From assembly GCF_003994475.1 (NCBI RefSeq), contig NZ_RZNY01000016.1, positions 1-64,000 on the forward strand: DNA of 64,000 bases. Reading direction: 5' to 3'. Origin of the DNA: Paenibacillus anaericanus (GTDB lineage: Bacteria; Bacillota; Bacilli; Paenibacillales; Paenibacillaceae). Of the stretch, positions 9,666-16,835 are shown piece by piece. How positions within the stretch are numbered: position 1 is the first letter of the stretch; the number at the start of each line of letters is the position of its first letter. The notes under the pieces are model-generated. The model was not told the origin of the DNA, did not search any database, and was given only the letters and a program-made list of their open reading frames with translations. The position numbers were made by a program, and so were the translations under genes.

Positions 9666-9953
9666 CTATTCGAGTACCGCAGGCACCTTAAACTGCCCGT
9701 CCTCTTCTTCTGGAGCATTGCGAAATACTTTCTCTTTGCTTAGGCTCTCTTGAACCACATCTTCACGCATAACATTGCTGAGACGAAGAACATGAGTTGT
9801 CGGTTCTACACCATCTGTGTCCAACTCATTTAATTTCTCGGCATATTGTAAAATGGCATTCAACTGCTCAGTAAACTTCTCACGCTCTTGGTCCGTCAGA
9901 TTTAGACGGGCCAGCTTAGCCACATATTCCACGTCTTTACTTTGGATACTCAT
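9666..9953 (-). CDS. gatC: Asp-tRNA(Asn)/Glu-tRNA(Gln) amidotransferase subunit C
   Basis: A 95-residue GatC. The N-terminus (DVEYVAKLARLNLTDQEREKF) and the central LDTDGVEPTTHVL with NVMREDVV are family signatures. GatC wraps around GatA and stabilises the GatAB complex. It is the first gene of gatCAB, with the gatA start 53 bases downstream. ATG 9953 follows GAGGGAGGG. A weak extended -10 (TGATAGAAT on the minus strand, near 10000) is a possible promoter. Confidence 0.95.
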   Translation of the reverse strand: MSIQSKDVEYVAKLARLNLTDQEREKFTEQLNAILQYAEKLNELDTDGVEPTTHVLRLSNVMREDVVQESLSKEKVFRNAPEEEDGQFKVPAVLE

Positions 9954-10128
9954 TAGCGATACCCTCCCTCATTCTTCCCTAACTGGACTTCATTTGTCCA
10001 TTCTATCATGTCCTTGCGTCAATTTCATAATTAGAATGATGTTGAATCATGACTCTTAATGATGAATAAAATTATATTGTCGTATTATCTTGATATGGTC
10101 AAGCCATTTTCAACAATTGTTATACCAA

Positions 10129-10155
10129 AAAAGGGTCGGCAGCGCCGACCCTTTT
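10129..10155 (-). terminator. Terminator overlapping the stop of the IDEAL-type gene
   Basis: AAAAGGGTCGGC and GCCGACCCTTTT (10129-10140 and 10144-10155) pair perfectly around a three-base loop, with further T residues on the minus strand. The stem begins within the stop codon of the 10154-10537 gene. Confidence 0.85.
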
Positions 10156-10537
10156 ATATCCACGCACGCAAATTCACTTGTTTGATGAATTCGGCCTGAG
10201 ACAAAACTTCCTTTGTTGGTTCATCCTCTTCGTCAGCATCATTGATTTCGCCATTCATAATTTGCGCGAATAGCTGCTCGTTATGCGTAGCCAGTGCGTA
10301 ATCTATCAACGCTTCCTGGGTCGTTCGTTCCACCTCTTGCTCAATCAACAGCGCCTCGGATTCAACATCGCCTGATGGGACGAAGTAATTGCGTCCTGTC
10401 TTTGGAGACCGAACGACATAGTCAAAGGCATTATCCGGATTACGATCATAAGCAATAAGGTAGCCATATTCCCCAACAGGAAGATTCTGCTCAAAGGCAT
10501 CGCCGACGATAACAATTTTCTCTCCTAAACGTAGCAT
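10154..10537 (-). CDS. Conserved protein with IDEAL-like domain
   Basis: A 127-residue soluble acidic protein. The N-terminal half (MLRLGEKIVIVGDAFE ... FVPSGDVE) looks like a small beta domain. Residues about 90-113 (EALIDYALATHNEQLFAQIM) match the pattern of the IDEAL domain, a short helical motif found in B. subtilis YpiB, ComK and others. The function is unknown. ATG 10537 follows GGGAGG. A perfect inverted repeat (TATGAG-TAT-CTCATA, 10564-10578) lies 27 bases upstream and may be an operator. It is a single gene with its own terminator. Confidence 0.6.
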   Translation of the reverse strand: MLRLGEKIVIVGDAFEQNLPVGEYGYLIAYDRNPDNAFDYVVRSPKTGRNYFVPSGDVESEALLIEQEVERTTQEALIDYALATHNEQLFAQIMNGEINDADEEDEPTKEVLSQAEFIKQVNLRAWI

Positions 10538-10563
10538 CGTCTACCTCCCTGATCTTTTAAATA

Positions 10564-10578
10564 TATGAGTATCTCATA
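10564..10578. promoter_or_regulatory. Perfect 6-3-6 inverted repeat upstream of the IDEAL-type gene
   Basis: TATGAG and CTCATA are exact reverse complements around TAT. The site lies between the likely promoter region and the start at 10537, where a repressor could act. The rest of the 10538-10835 stretch holds the terminator of yxlG and no gene that I can support. Confidence 0.3.
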
Positions 10579-10776
10579 AGTTATTTTCTATCCTACTAAA
10601 AAAGACAGAGGTTGGTCAAGGCATTTGTCTAGATTCTAAACCCCTTCAAATACAAGAAACTTACGGTTATACATTAGCTTCCGCTCTTTGTTAAGTTATA
10701 TCTCCGTACCATGAAGTAATCGCGAATTAATAGTCTATTACTCTATGATAGGAGGAATTAACTCGAATCCCATGAT

Positions 10777-10819
10777 ATAACAAATAACCTGTCTCCAAAA
10801 AGATCAGGTTATTTGTTAT
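10777..10819 (-). terminator. Terminator of the sigY operon
   Basis: ATAACAAATAACCTG (10777-10791) and CAGGTTATTTGTTAT (10805-10819) are perfect 15-base complements with a 13-base loop, just beyond the yxlG stop at 10836. Confidence 0.8.
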
Positions 10820-10835
10820 ATTTCGAAACTCGTAC

Positions 10836-11612
10836 CTAGGACTGATCCGGAATACCTTGCCGACGTAGAAGCCAAGCGGAAGCCGCAAGACAGACCAGGC
10901 AACCGAGTACACTTGTCACAAACGTAGCAGCAGTATAGTTTACCTCTCCAGCAAATGTTGCATTAGCAAAGTTTAATATGCGGGCAGGACTCCATGAGAA
11001 CCATGATGGGATAAGACTATAGGTTACGGACAGTGCCCCCATAATAAGTAGTGAAATCACTGCGGCAGCACTTCCACGAAATATCGTGCTGAGCAATAAT
11101 AACAGAGATTGTGCGAATGCGAACCATAGAAAATAAAGAGCTCCAGCAATTAAAGCATCTCCCCATCTAACAGGGCCCATCAATATCGCCGTATAGTACC
11201 AGGCACCTCCGTATCCAAGTGTAAATGATACAAATAATAGTGTAAGCTGTCCCATCCACTTAGCAATAATGAAAGATAGAGAGGGAACCGATCGAACTAA
11301 GACTAATGCCGCAGTCCCACTATAACGTTCTCCAGCTACAATATTCATACCTGCAATAGCGATAATTAGGATTCCAATGGTGCTGTATTGACTTAGTGAT
11401 TGCACCATGACATCTGCAGGAAGTGGAACTGGCAATTGAGTTAGCAATTCTGCGGAAATATCCCCCGAAGCGGCTAAAATATTAGGCAAGTAAAAGGATG
11501 TAATGGGCTGCATCACTCCAAGCAGTATAAACACAACAGGTATCCACAGGAGTTTATAGCTTCGGACCATTTCAAGCAGTTCTTTACGATACATAAGCCA
11601 TGTAATTTTCAT
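10836..11612 (-). CDS. yxlG: ABC transporter permease, YxlG-like
   Basis: A 258-residue ABC-2-type permease with six hydrophobic segments. It begins MKITWLMYRKELLEMVRSYKLLW, and the GERYSGTAALVLVRSVP segment between the second and third helices is typical of single-gene ABC-2 permeases. It overlaps the ATPase gene by four bases (ATGA), so the two are translationally coupled. It is the last gene of the sigY-type operon, in the position of B. subtilis yxlG. The transported substrate is unknown; a role in export or in controlling SigY activity is inferred only from context. Confidence 0.8.
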   Translation of the reverse strand: MKITWLMYRKELLEMVRSYKLLWIPVVFILLGVMQPITSFYLPNILAASGDISAELLTQLPVPLPADVMVQSLSQYSTIGILIIAIAGMNIVAGERYSGTAALVLVRSVPSLSFIIAKWMGQLTLLFVSFTLGYGGAWYYTAILMGPVRWGDALIAGALYFLWFAFAQSLLLLLSTIFRGSAAAVISLLIMGALSVTYSLIPSWFSWSPARILNFANATFAGEVNYTAATFVTSVLGCLVCLAASAWLLRRQGIPDQS

Positions 11613-12532
11613 GATTTAACCACCTTCATGAACATGTCCTCTAACGAAGTTGTACCTGCCTCAAAGCGAAGAAGAGGGATTCTCTGTGATGCGGCTTCTT
11701 GTAAAATTGTATGCCTTGCCTCTATAACATCATTGACAGTCAATACTGCTGTGTTCCCTGTAATACTCGATTCTATGATAAAGGCCCGATCTTCGAGTGA
11801 GTGTAGCCAAGTGTTACTTTCTTGCCCCGTTCCTGCCTCCACTTGCACTGTTAGTAGCGGTTGCCGATACTTCTCCGCAAGTTCTCTTAATGACCCACTC
11901 TCTACGATTTCTCCGTCCCGCAACATCATCATCCGATCGCATACCTCCTCCGCATCATGCAATACATGAGTGGAGAAGAGGATCGTCGTCTGCTGACGAA
12001 GTTGTGATAGTAAATCCATCACTTCTCGTCGCCCAAGTGGATCAAGTGCCGAGACTGGCTCGTCTAGCAAGAGCAACTGGGGATGATGAACTATAGCCTG
12101 CGCTAGTCCAAGCCTTTGCTTCATGCCTCCGGAGTAGCCTGAAATACGCCGCTTGGCAGCATCTTTTAATCCGACACGCTCCAAAGCAATATCCGCTTCA
12201 TTCGCAGCCTTTTTTCCACTCATTCCACTAAGTCCCGCGACATATACTACAAATTCCTTCCCCGTCATCCAACCATAGAAGGTAGGATGCTGTGGCAAAT
12301 ATCCAATTGAGGTCTGTTGCTGTGTATCCTTATCATCGGATCCTGCAATGGCAATGTTGCCCGAAGTAGGATCTATCAATCCGGCCAGCATGCGCAATGT
12401 CGTCGTCTTTCCAGCTCCATTGGGTCCTAGAAGAGCAGTACAACTGCCCATTTCCAATTGAAATGATATCCCGTTGACCGGAGTACGCATGCCAAATTTT
12501 TTAGTCAATTCCGTCACACTCAACATCACCAT
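11609..12532 (-). CDS. yxlF: ABC transporter ATP-binding protein, YxlF-like
   Basis: A 307-residue ATPase with Walker A GPNGAGKTT (about 35-43), Q-loop YLPQHP, signature SGGMKQRLGLAQA, Walker B LLLLDEP and the switch His in FSTHV. The C-terminal 80 residues form the extension common in DrrA/NatA-like exporters. ATG 12532 shares its A with the yxlE stop (TGATG). It is the ATPase partner of the adjacent permease. B. subtilis YxlF has the same position in the sigY operon. Confidence 0.85.
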   Translation of the reverse strand: MVMLSVTELTKKFGMRTPVNGISFQLEMGSCTALLGPNGAGKTTTLRMLAGLIDPTSGNIAIAGSDDKDTQQQTSIGYLPQHPTFYGWMTGKEFVVYVAGLSGMSGKKAANEADIALERVGLKDAAKRRISGYSGGMKQRLGLAQAIVHHPQLLLLDEPVSALDPLGRREVMDLLSQLRQQTTILFSTHVLHDAEEVCDRMMMLRDGEIVESGSLRELAEKYRQPLLTVQVEAGTGQESNTWLHSLEDRAFIIESSITGNTAVLTVNDVIEARHTILQEAASQRIPLLRFEAGTTSLEDMFMKVVKS

Positions 12533-12729
12533 CAGTACGCTTTCCTTCCAATAGTGAAATAGCAGATGCTCCCGATAATGCTACCAAATACTATAATAAT
12601 GACCCATAACCACTTAGGTCCCCTTACGGATTCAACTTCTGCCTTAGCAAGCGAAATCAATCCTATTACGGCAAGCAGAAGCTGCAATATTATAATCGGT
12701 GCGATTAGTCCCCAATTCAGTTCCGACAT
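12532..12729 (-). CDS. yxlE: Small membrane protein, YxlE-like (PLD nuclease N-terminal domain)
   Basis: A 65-residue protein of two membrane segments joined by a loop with VRGPKWLWV and ending FTIGRKAY, the pattern of the PLDc_N domain that forms the membrane anchor of cardiolipin synthases and antibiotic-immunity-like small proteins. The start is ATG 12729 (MSELNWGL) behind GGGAG; longer in-frame starts lack a binding site. It is fourth in the sigY operon. In B. subtilis YxlD and YxlE have been linked to negative control of SigY. Confidence 0.75.
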   Translation of the reverse strand: MSELNWGLIAPIIILQLLLAVIGLISLAKAEVESVRGPKWLWVIIIVFGSIIGSICYFTIGRKAY

Positions 12730-12757
12730 AATCTCATCTCCCATTCGTTCCATATTA

Positions 12758-12967
12758 TTAAAGATCACGTCTTTTTCTTGTCTCTGGCCGAACAACGATT
12801 AACAGATAAACAATTAATGAGGTCGGACAATTAATAATGCCCCACAATCCCCATAACCAAGCCCTTCTGCCCCGCTTCCGCGCGTCAATAAAAATCCACG
12901 TTCCTTGACTAAGTAGCAACAACCCCACTACAATCCATAACCAAACCGAGGGAGTCTCAGCATTCAT
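12758..12967 (-). CDS. yxlD: Small membrane protein, YxlD-like
   Basis: A 69-residue protein with two hydrophobic helices (about 9-27 and 38-59) separated by the basic loop DARKRGRRAW, ending in a basic tail (RPETRKRRDL). The start overlaps the yxlC stop by four bases (ATGA). The assignment rests mainly on the position between yxlC and yxlE; the sequence itself is short and low in information. Confidence 0.65.
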   Translation of the reverse strand: MNAETPSVWLWIVVGLLLLSQGTWIFIDARKRGRRAWLWGLWGIINCPTSLIVYLLIVVRPETRKRRDL

Positions 12968-13302
12968 AACCTTTCCTCCCTATGACTAGAGCTCTCAAAA
13001 ATCCAGATGCCAATTGCCAGCGCAAATCCAATGACTTGAATAGCACCCAAAATCCAAGGGGTAGAGAACACGACAAAATATCCTCCACTGATCAATAATA
13101 AAGCGACCATGAAGAACAATATTGTCTCCCATCGTCTCTTACGTTTTGTTATTTCCCACTGTTCCCTAACGATACCTTTCCAAGTATCAACTGATGGTGA
13201 ACTACTCTCTTGTACTACCTGGTCTAGCTTGCGTAGATCAGCCATCAGTCGATCAACAATAACATCATTTTGAGGTTCATCATGATTCCCGTTACTATTC
13301 AT
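12964..13302 (-). CDS. yxlC: YxlC-like protein, probable part of the SigY control membrane complex
   Basis: A 112-residue protein starting at ATG 13302 (MNSNGNHDEPQ) behind GGAGC, overlapping the end of sigY by eight bases. It has a hydrophilic cytoplasmic N-terminal region of about 60 residues (VDRLMADLRKLDQVVQ), a basic WEITKRKRRW stretch, and two membrane helices (about 61-80 and 84-102). This is the shape of a membrane-bound anti-sigma factor, and it lies in the position of yxlC, directly after the sigma gene. In B. subtilis the yxlCDE products restrain SigY. Confidence 0.75.
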   Translation of the reverse strand: MNSNGNHDEPQNDVIVDRLMADLRKLDQVVQESSSPSVDTWKGIVREQWEITKRKRRWETILFFMVALLLISGGYFVVFSTPWILGAIQVIGFALAIGIWIFESSSHREERL

Positions 13303-13822
13303 GTTGATCAAGCTCCTTTCGCAATTCGCGCAGGCCATAAGCAACGCGTGATTTTACCGTTCCGGCTGGGATATTTAGCATTTCTCCAATTTCGTCATAG
13401 GCATAACCGTAATAGTGTTTCAATAAAACCGCAATTCGCTGATCCACAGACAACTTAGATAGAAGCTCAAGCAGTTCGGGCCACTCTTCCTGATTCGACT
13501 CGAATTGCCATCGCAAGAGACGTGTGTTTCCTTCCTTCAACAACCACTGCTGCTCTCTTTTTCTACGTCGCTTCTTATCAATAAATAAACGTGTACCTAT
13601 GGTGATCAGCCATGAGGAGAAAGCTGAAGAACCATCATATCGAGTTATATTCTCCATACACTTAAGCATGGTATCTTGTGTTAAATCCTCTGCTGCTCTT
13701 GGATCCATCGTTACTTTTACCAAATATTTAAACACAAAGGAATAATGCTTTTGTATTAATAAGGCAAGTGCCGCTACATCACCCTTTTTGGCTTTCTTTA
13801 TCCATTCTCTCTCCTGAGGCAC
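13295..13822 (-). CDS. sigY: ECF sigma factor, SigY-like
   Basis: A 175-residue ECF sigma factor. Sigma region 2 carries DLTQDTMLKCMENITRYDG and FSSWLITIGTRLFID; region 4 carries LLKHYYGYAYDEIGEMLNIPAGTVKSRV, a classic helix-turn-helix. The start is GTG 13822, seven bases after GGGGG. Directly downstream are genes in the order yxlC, yxlD, yxlE, ATPase and permease, exactly as in the B. subtilis sigY operon, although no yxmA equivalent follows. A candidate autoregulatory promoter lies at 13858-13883. Confidence 0.85.
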   Translation of the reverse strand: MPQEREWIKKAKKGDVAALALLIQKHYSFVFKYLVKVTMDPRAAEDLTQDTMLKCMENITRYDGSSAFSSWLITIGTRLFIDKKRRRKREQQWLLKEGNTRLLRWQFESNQEEWPELLELLSKLSVDQRIAVLLKHYYGYAYDEIGEMLNIPAGTVKSRVAYGLRELRKELDQHE

Positions 13823-13857
13823 CGTATTCCCCCTTACTTCCAGCTAAGCGACTATAT

Positions 13858-13883
13858 TACGTTTAAGATCACCATTTCGTTCA
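13858..13883 (-). promoter_or_regulatory. Candidate SigY-type autoregulatory promoter
   Basis: On the minus strand TGAACG (13878-13883), a 16-base spacer and CGTA (13858-13861) resemble the TGAACG / CGTC promoter recognised by SigY in B. subtilis. It lies 35 bases ahead of the sigY start. The -10 element differs from the known one at the last base. Confidence 0.5.
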
Positions 13884-13931
13884 ATAGCCATTATAAAAAA
13901 AATTAAGCTCAAACTTACTTATACTTCCTTT

Positions 13932-13957
13932 AAAAAAAGGCGCCCAAAATGGGCACC
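13932..13957 (-). terminator. Terminator upstream of sigY, downstream of the 80-codon gene
   Basis: On the minus strand GGTGCCC-ATTTT-GGGCGCC is followed by seven T. It closes the 13970-14212 gene. Confidence 0.8.
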
Positions 13958-13969
13958 TCGGTCTTTATA

Positions 13970-14212
13970 TTATGTATGTTCGCGAAAACGAAGAAGTTTG
14001 TCATACCATGGCTGCCTGATATCACCTGAATCCATCATCAGATGTCTCCATAGGATCTTACGTTCCTCTATTAATCTCTGCTTCGAGGTTCCTTGTTTCG
14101 AGATTCCTTGATTCGGAATTCTCGAATCTGAAACTTTCTGTATGTATTGATTACTTTCTCTATGAAGCAGTTCATGTCCTGCATCTGTAACGTACGATAT
14201 TTCACTTTTCAA
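13970..14212 (-). CDS. Hypothetical protein with short internal repeats
   Basis: An 80-residue soluble protein of unknown family. GGAGG is seven bases before TTG 14212, giving a product starting MKSEISYVTDAGHELLHR; the ATG at 14251 has no binding site. The middle is an imperfect repeat (GISKQ, GTSKQ), which corresponds to a roughly 15-base imperfect tandem repeat in the DNA around 14085-14125. A terminator follows directly, so it is a monocistronic gene. I do not recognise it and cannot suggest a role. Confidence 0.55.
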   Translation of the reverse strand: MKSEISYVTDAGHELLHRESNQYIQKVSDSRIPNQGISKQGTSKQRLIEERKILWRHLMMDSGDIRQPWYDKLLRFREHT

Positions 14213-14472
14213 ATCAATTCCTCCTTTTCTGTACTTACTGGACTTGTCCAAACCTGGGTTTATTTAAGTCCCGTAAAACAAAAAAAGACAAAAAAAGAAC
14301 GCAAACCGGGACCATTCCACAGCCTGCGTGCTTCGCAAAGGTTACAAACATTTAATTTATATACATCCTAGCAAAGGTATAGTCTTTTGTCTAGTATAAA
14401 TGTACTATTTGGTGTGATTTCACTACTGATTCCATCATTAGGTTATAGTACTTTGAACACGTATTCTAGCCC

Positions 14473-15099
14473 TTATCTCACGTAAGGGTTATTGGCCTTT
14501 TCATATCCAATCGTTGTCTTCGGACCGTGTCCCGGATATACCTTAACCTCATCATCAAGACGAAATAGCTTACTCCGGATTGAATTGTAAAGATCAGCCT
14601 CTCGACCTCCCGGTAAATCAGTCCGTCCAACCCCGAGTCGGAACAGCACATCTCCACCAAACAAATCATTACCACATAATAAACTCACGCTACCTGGCGA
14701 ATGCCCCGGTGTGTGATAAACAGTAAATTCATGCCCAATTAACTTCAGGCGTTGACCTTCTGCTAGGTCATACTCGGCTGGATCAGTCATAACTGGCGGT
14801 GTTGCATCTGGCCACATTAAAGATCCGTTTAACTTCGGTGTCGTTAACCAATCGCTCTCCAAAGCATGGAGATATACAGGGCACCCCTTTAGCTTACGTA
14901 TCTCATCTACGCCACCGATATGGTCAAAGTGAGCATGTGTCAACACGATGGCTTCAATCTCCAGCCCTTCAATTCTGCGTATAAGCGAACCCGGATTCGT
15001 ACCGGGATCAATGATAACTGCTTTACTCTCGTCTTCTCCACGTAATAAATATGCGTTCGTCTGCAAGGGTCCTAAGGCGAATGTCTCAATCTTCAACAT
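14473..15099 (-). CDS. MBL-fold metallohydrolase, glyoxalase II-like (YqgX type)
   Basis: A 208-residue metallo-beta-lactamase fold enzyme with the metal motif THAHFDHIGG (about 54-63), the later metal ligands in HTPGHSPGS and GGDVLF, and PGHGPKT near the end. This resembles hydroxyacylglutathione hydrolase-like proteins such as B. subtilis YqgX, which act on thioesters. It is the last gene of a tight run dedA - thioredoxin-like - MBL, with four bases between it and its neighbour. The real substrate is unknown. Confidence 0.85.
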   Translation of the reverse strand: MLKIETFALGPLQTNAYLLRGEDESKAVIIDPGTNPGSLIRRIEGLEIEAIVLTHAHFDHIGGVDEIRKLKGCPVYLHALESDWLTTPKLNGSLMWPDATPPVMTDPAEYDLAEGQRLKLIGHEFTVYHTPGHSPGSVSLLCGNDLFGGDVLFRLGVGRTDLPGGREADLYNSIRSKLFRLDDEVKVYPGHGPKTTIGYEKANNPYVR

Positions 15100-15103
15100 G
15101 ATG

Positions 15104-15670
15104 TTAAAATCCAGAGATTAGCTCGCGTAATTCATCAACAACGCTGGCATTTACTCCGGCTCCTTCCTCGTATTTTTCTCCCATTTGCTTACGCACCACA
15201 GCGATCTTCTCTTCATAGTCCGGTGCTTCGCGATCGGGGTTCTCTTGCTTGAATTTAATCATAATTTCTTGAACCTGCTTAGGCCGCGGGCCCCACTGTC
15301 CAAGAACATGTCCTCCCGTATCCGTCAGTAAGATAATCGGAACGGAACGACCACCCATCGTTAAATATTGATCCATCACCTCTGGATGTTCCTCCAAGAT
15401 AAGCACTTCTGTGTCTATCCCTGAAGTCTCCAAAGCCCGAAATACTACGGGTATACTACGTACTACATCCCCACACCAATCTGCTGCAAGAATAAGTACT
15501 CTTAGGTCGTCTCGAAAATTTAAACTTTCAAAGAACTCGCGGTCATCATCATTATGCCATGCAAAGGCCTCATATCCTGCCACAAACGCTTCCTTATTAC
15601 GCTGCATTCCATCCATAAACTGCTTGGGAGATAACCCCTTACCAAATTTATGACTCCAATTCATACTCAT
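15104..15670 (-). CDS. Thioredoxin-fold protein with incomplete active site
   Basis: A 188-residue protein of the thioredoxin family. Residues about 57-72 (LRVLILAADWCGDV) align with the thioredoxin active-site strand, but the CxxC motif is reduced to Cys-Gly-Asp-Val, leaving only the attacking cysteine. The cis-Pro region is present as GGRSVPIILL. Related proteins are annotated only as thioredoxin family in Bacillota. The ATG overlaps the dedA stop by four bases (ATGA), so it is translated with dedA. Confidence 0.75.
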   Translation of the reverse strand: MSMNWSHKFGKGLSPKQFMDGMQRNKEAFVAGYEAFAWHNDDDREFFESLNFRDDLRVLILAADWCGDVVRSIPVVFRALETSGIDTEVLILEEHPEVMDQYLTMGGRSVPIILLTDTGGHVLGQWGPRPKQVQEIMIKFKQENPDREAPDYEEKIAVVRKQMGEKYEEGAGVNASVVDELRELISGF

Positions 15671-16287
15671 TTATGCGTATCCCCTTTCTTCTTGTTCGAT
15701 CCGAACCATTTGATCAGAAGGTACACGATCATTATTGCCAATGCACCAAGTAAGATCGGAATAATATAAGGACCTGCTTTCTCATCGATATTTTCCCATT
15801 GCTCGCCGAGTACCATCCCCAGATATACAAATAACATTGACCAAGGGATGACGGCAAGTGTCGTAAGCGTAACAAACTTGCTTAATGGCATTTTGGCCAT
15901 CCCTGCCGGAATTGAAATCGCATGACGAACTACTGGAATGAAGCGCGCGGTAAAAATCACCCCGGGACCATATTTCAGAAACCACTCTTCTGATTTATCA
16001 ATTTGTTTCTTATGAATGAATATGTACTTACCAAACTTTTCTAAAATAGGACGACCGCCATAACGCCCAATCCAGTAAACAAATACCTGAGCGATAACTC
16101 CCCCAACGACGCCAAAGAAGACAGCGCCCACATAATTAATATGACCACCATATACCAAATACCCACCGTAAGCCAGCACGATCTCACTTGGGATAACCTC
16201 TATCATTAACCCTAGCATAATTCCAAAATACCCAAGGTTTTGAATCCACTCAAATAAAATACTTACAATGTTCGAAATCCATTCCAA
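15667..16287 (-). CDS. DedA family membrane protein
   Basis: A 206-residue DedA/VTT-domain protein. GGGAG lies five bases before TTG 16287 (product MEWISNIVSILFEW); GTG 16311 has no binding site. Family motifs are EVIPSEIVLAYGGYLVYGG and, in the re-entrant region, FTARFIPVVRHAISIPAGMAKM with the conserved arginines. DedA proteins move lipids such as undecaprenyl phosphate or phosphatidylethanolamine between membrane leaflets. It is the first gene of the dedA - thioredoxin - MBL run. Confidence 0.88.
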   Translation of the reverse strand: MEWISNIVSILFEWIQNLGYFGIMLGLMIEVIPSEIVLAYGGYLVYGGHINYVGAVFFGVVGGVIAQVFVYWIGRYGGRPILEKFGKYIFIHKKQIDKSEEWFLKYGPGVIFTARFIPVVRHAISIPAGMAKMPLSKFVTLTTLAVIPWSMLFVYLGMVLGEQWENIDEKAGPYIIPILLGALAIMIVYLLIKWFGSNKKKGDTHK

Positions 16288-16423
16288 AATTTCTCCCTCT
16301 CCCCAAGTCACTTTTTATTTAGTCTATTCTACCATAGGGAGGGACATGCATTCTACTTTAAACCCTGGGACGGTGTCCCTTAGGGAATATTGCGCATATG
16401 TTGGGAGAAGAGGAGGCGGTATT

Positions 16424-16735
16424 ATGGCAACTAATCAGGGAAGGCATCAAACAAACCTCCCTACTCCGCGCAAAATCCGTCGAGGATGTAACAAAGAACT
16501 GTACCGAACAATCAAACGGCTTGGTATATATGTCCCGGATGAGCGTTTGAAGGAAGGCGAAACATTGTATTACAAAAAAGTGATCGGCAAGCTGCTCTGG
16601 ATTGCAGAGAACCGTAGTAATCGTAAATTACTTGCGGATTGGTGGGACGAAGAAGTTAGCGCTGAACTGGCTACACTATGGGAAGTCGACCGTGAAAATC
16701 TCTCAAAAGCATTCAGAGCGGCATTTGGCGGCTAA
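16424..16735 (+). CDS. Conserved hypothetical protein
   Basis: A 103-residue basic soluble protein beginning MATNQGRHQTNLPTPRKIRR at ATG 16424, preceded by GAGGAGGCGG. The C-terminal half is Trp-rich (LLADWWDEEV, ATLWEVDRENLSKAFRAAF). I do not recognise a named domain; similar proteins are conserved in Paenibacillus without a known role. It is divergent from dedA. The frame is open upstream to 16268 but that part overlaps dedA and has no start signal. Confidence 0.65.
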   Translation: MATNQGRHQTNLPTPRKIRRGCNKELYRTIKRLGIYVPDERLKEGETLYYKKVIGKLLWIAENRSNRKLLADWWDEEVSAELATLWEVDRENLSKAFRAAFGG

Positions 16736-16835
16736 TAGGAATAGAGGGCGGAGTTCAATACATCAAGAGCCATCTGGCTTCGCCCAATAGCCCACCAATT
16801 AATCGTAATAAATGCCCCTACACCTTTGTTATTCA

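Noticed and set aside
10727..10912. Minus-strand frame of 61 codons overlapping the yxlG end
   Set aside because: It overlaps the terminator and the end of the permease in another frame, and has no binding site or plausible composition.
15104..15670. Frameshift or damage at the thioredoxin active site
   Set aside because: The frame is intact across the region and the rest of the fold is conserved; the missing second cysteine looks like a real feature.
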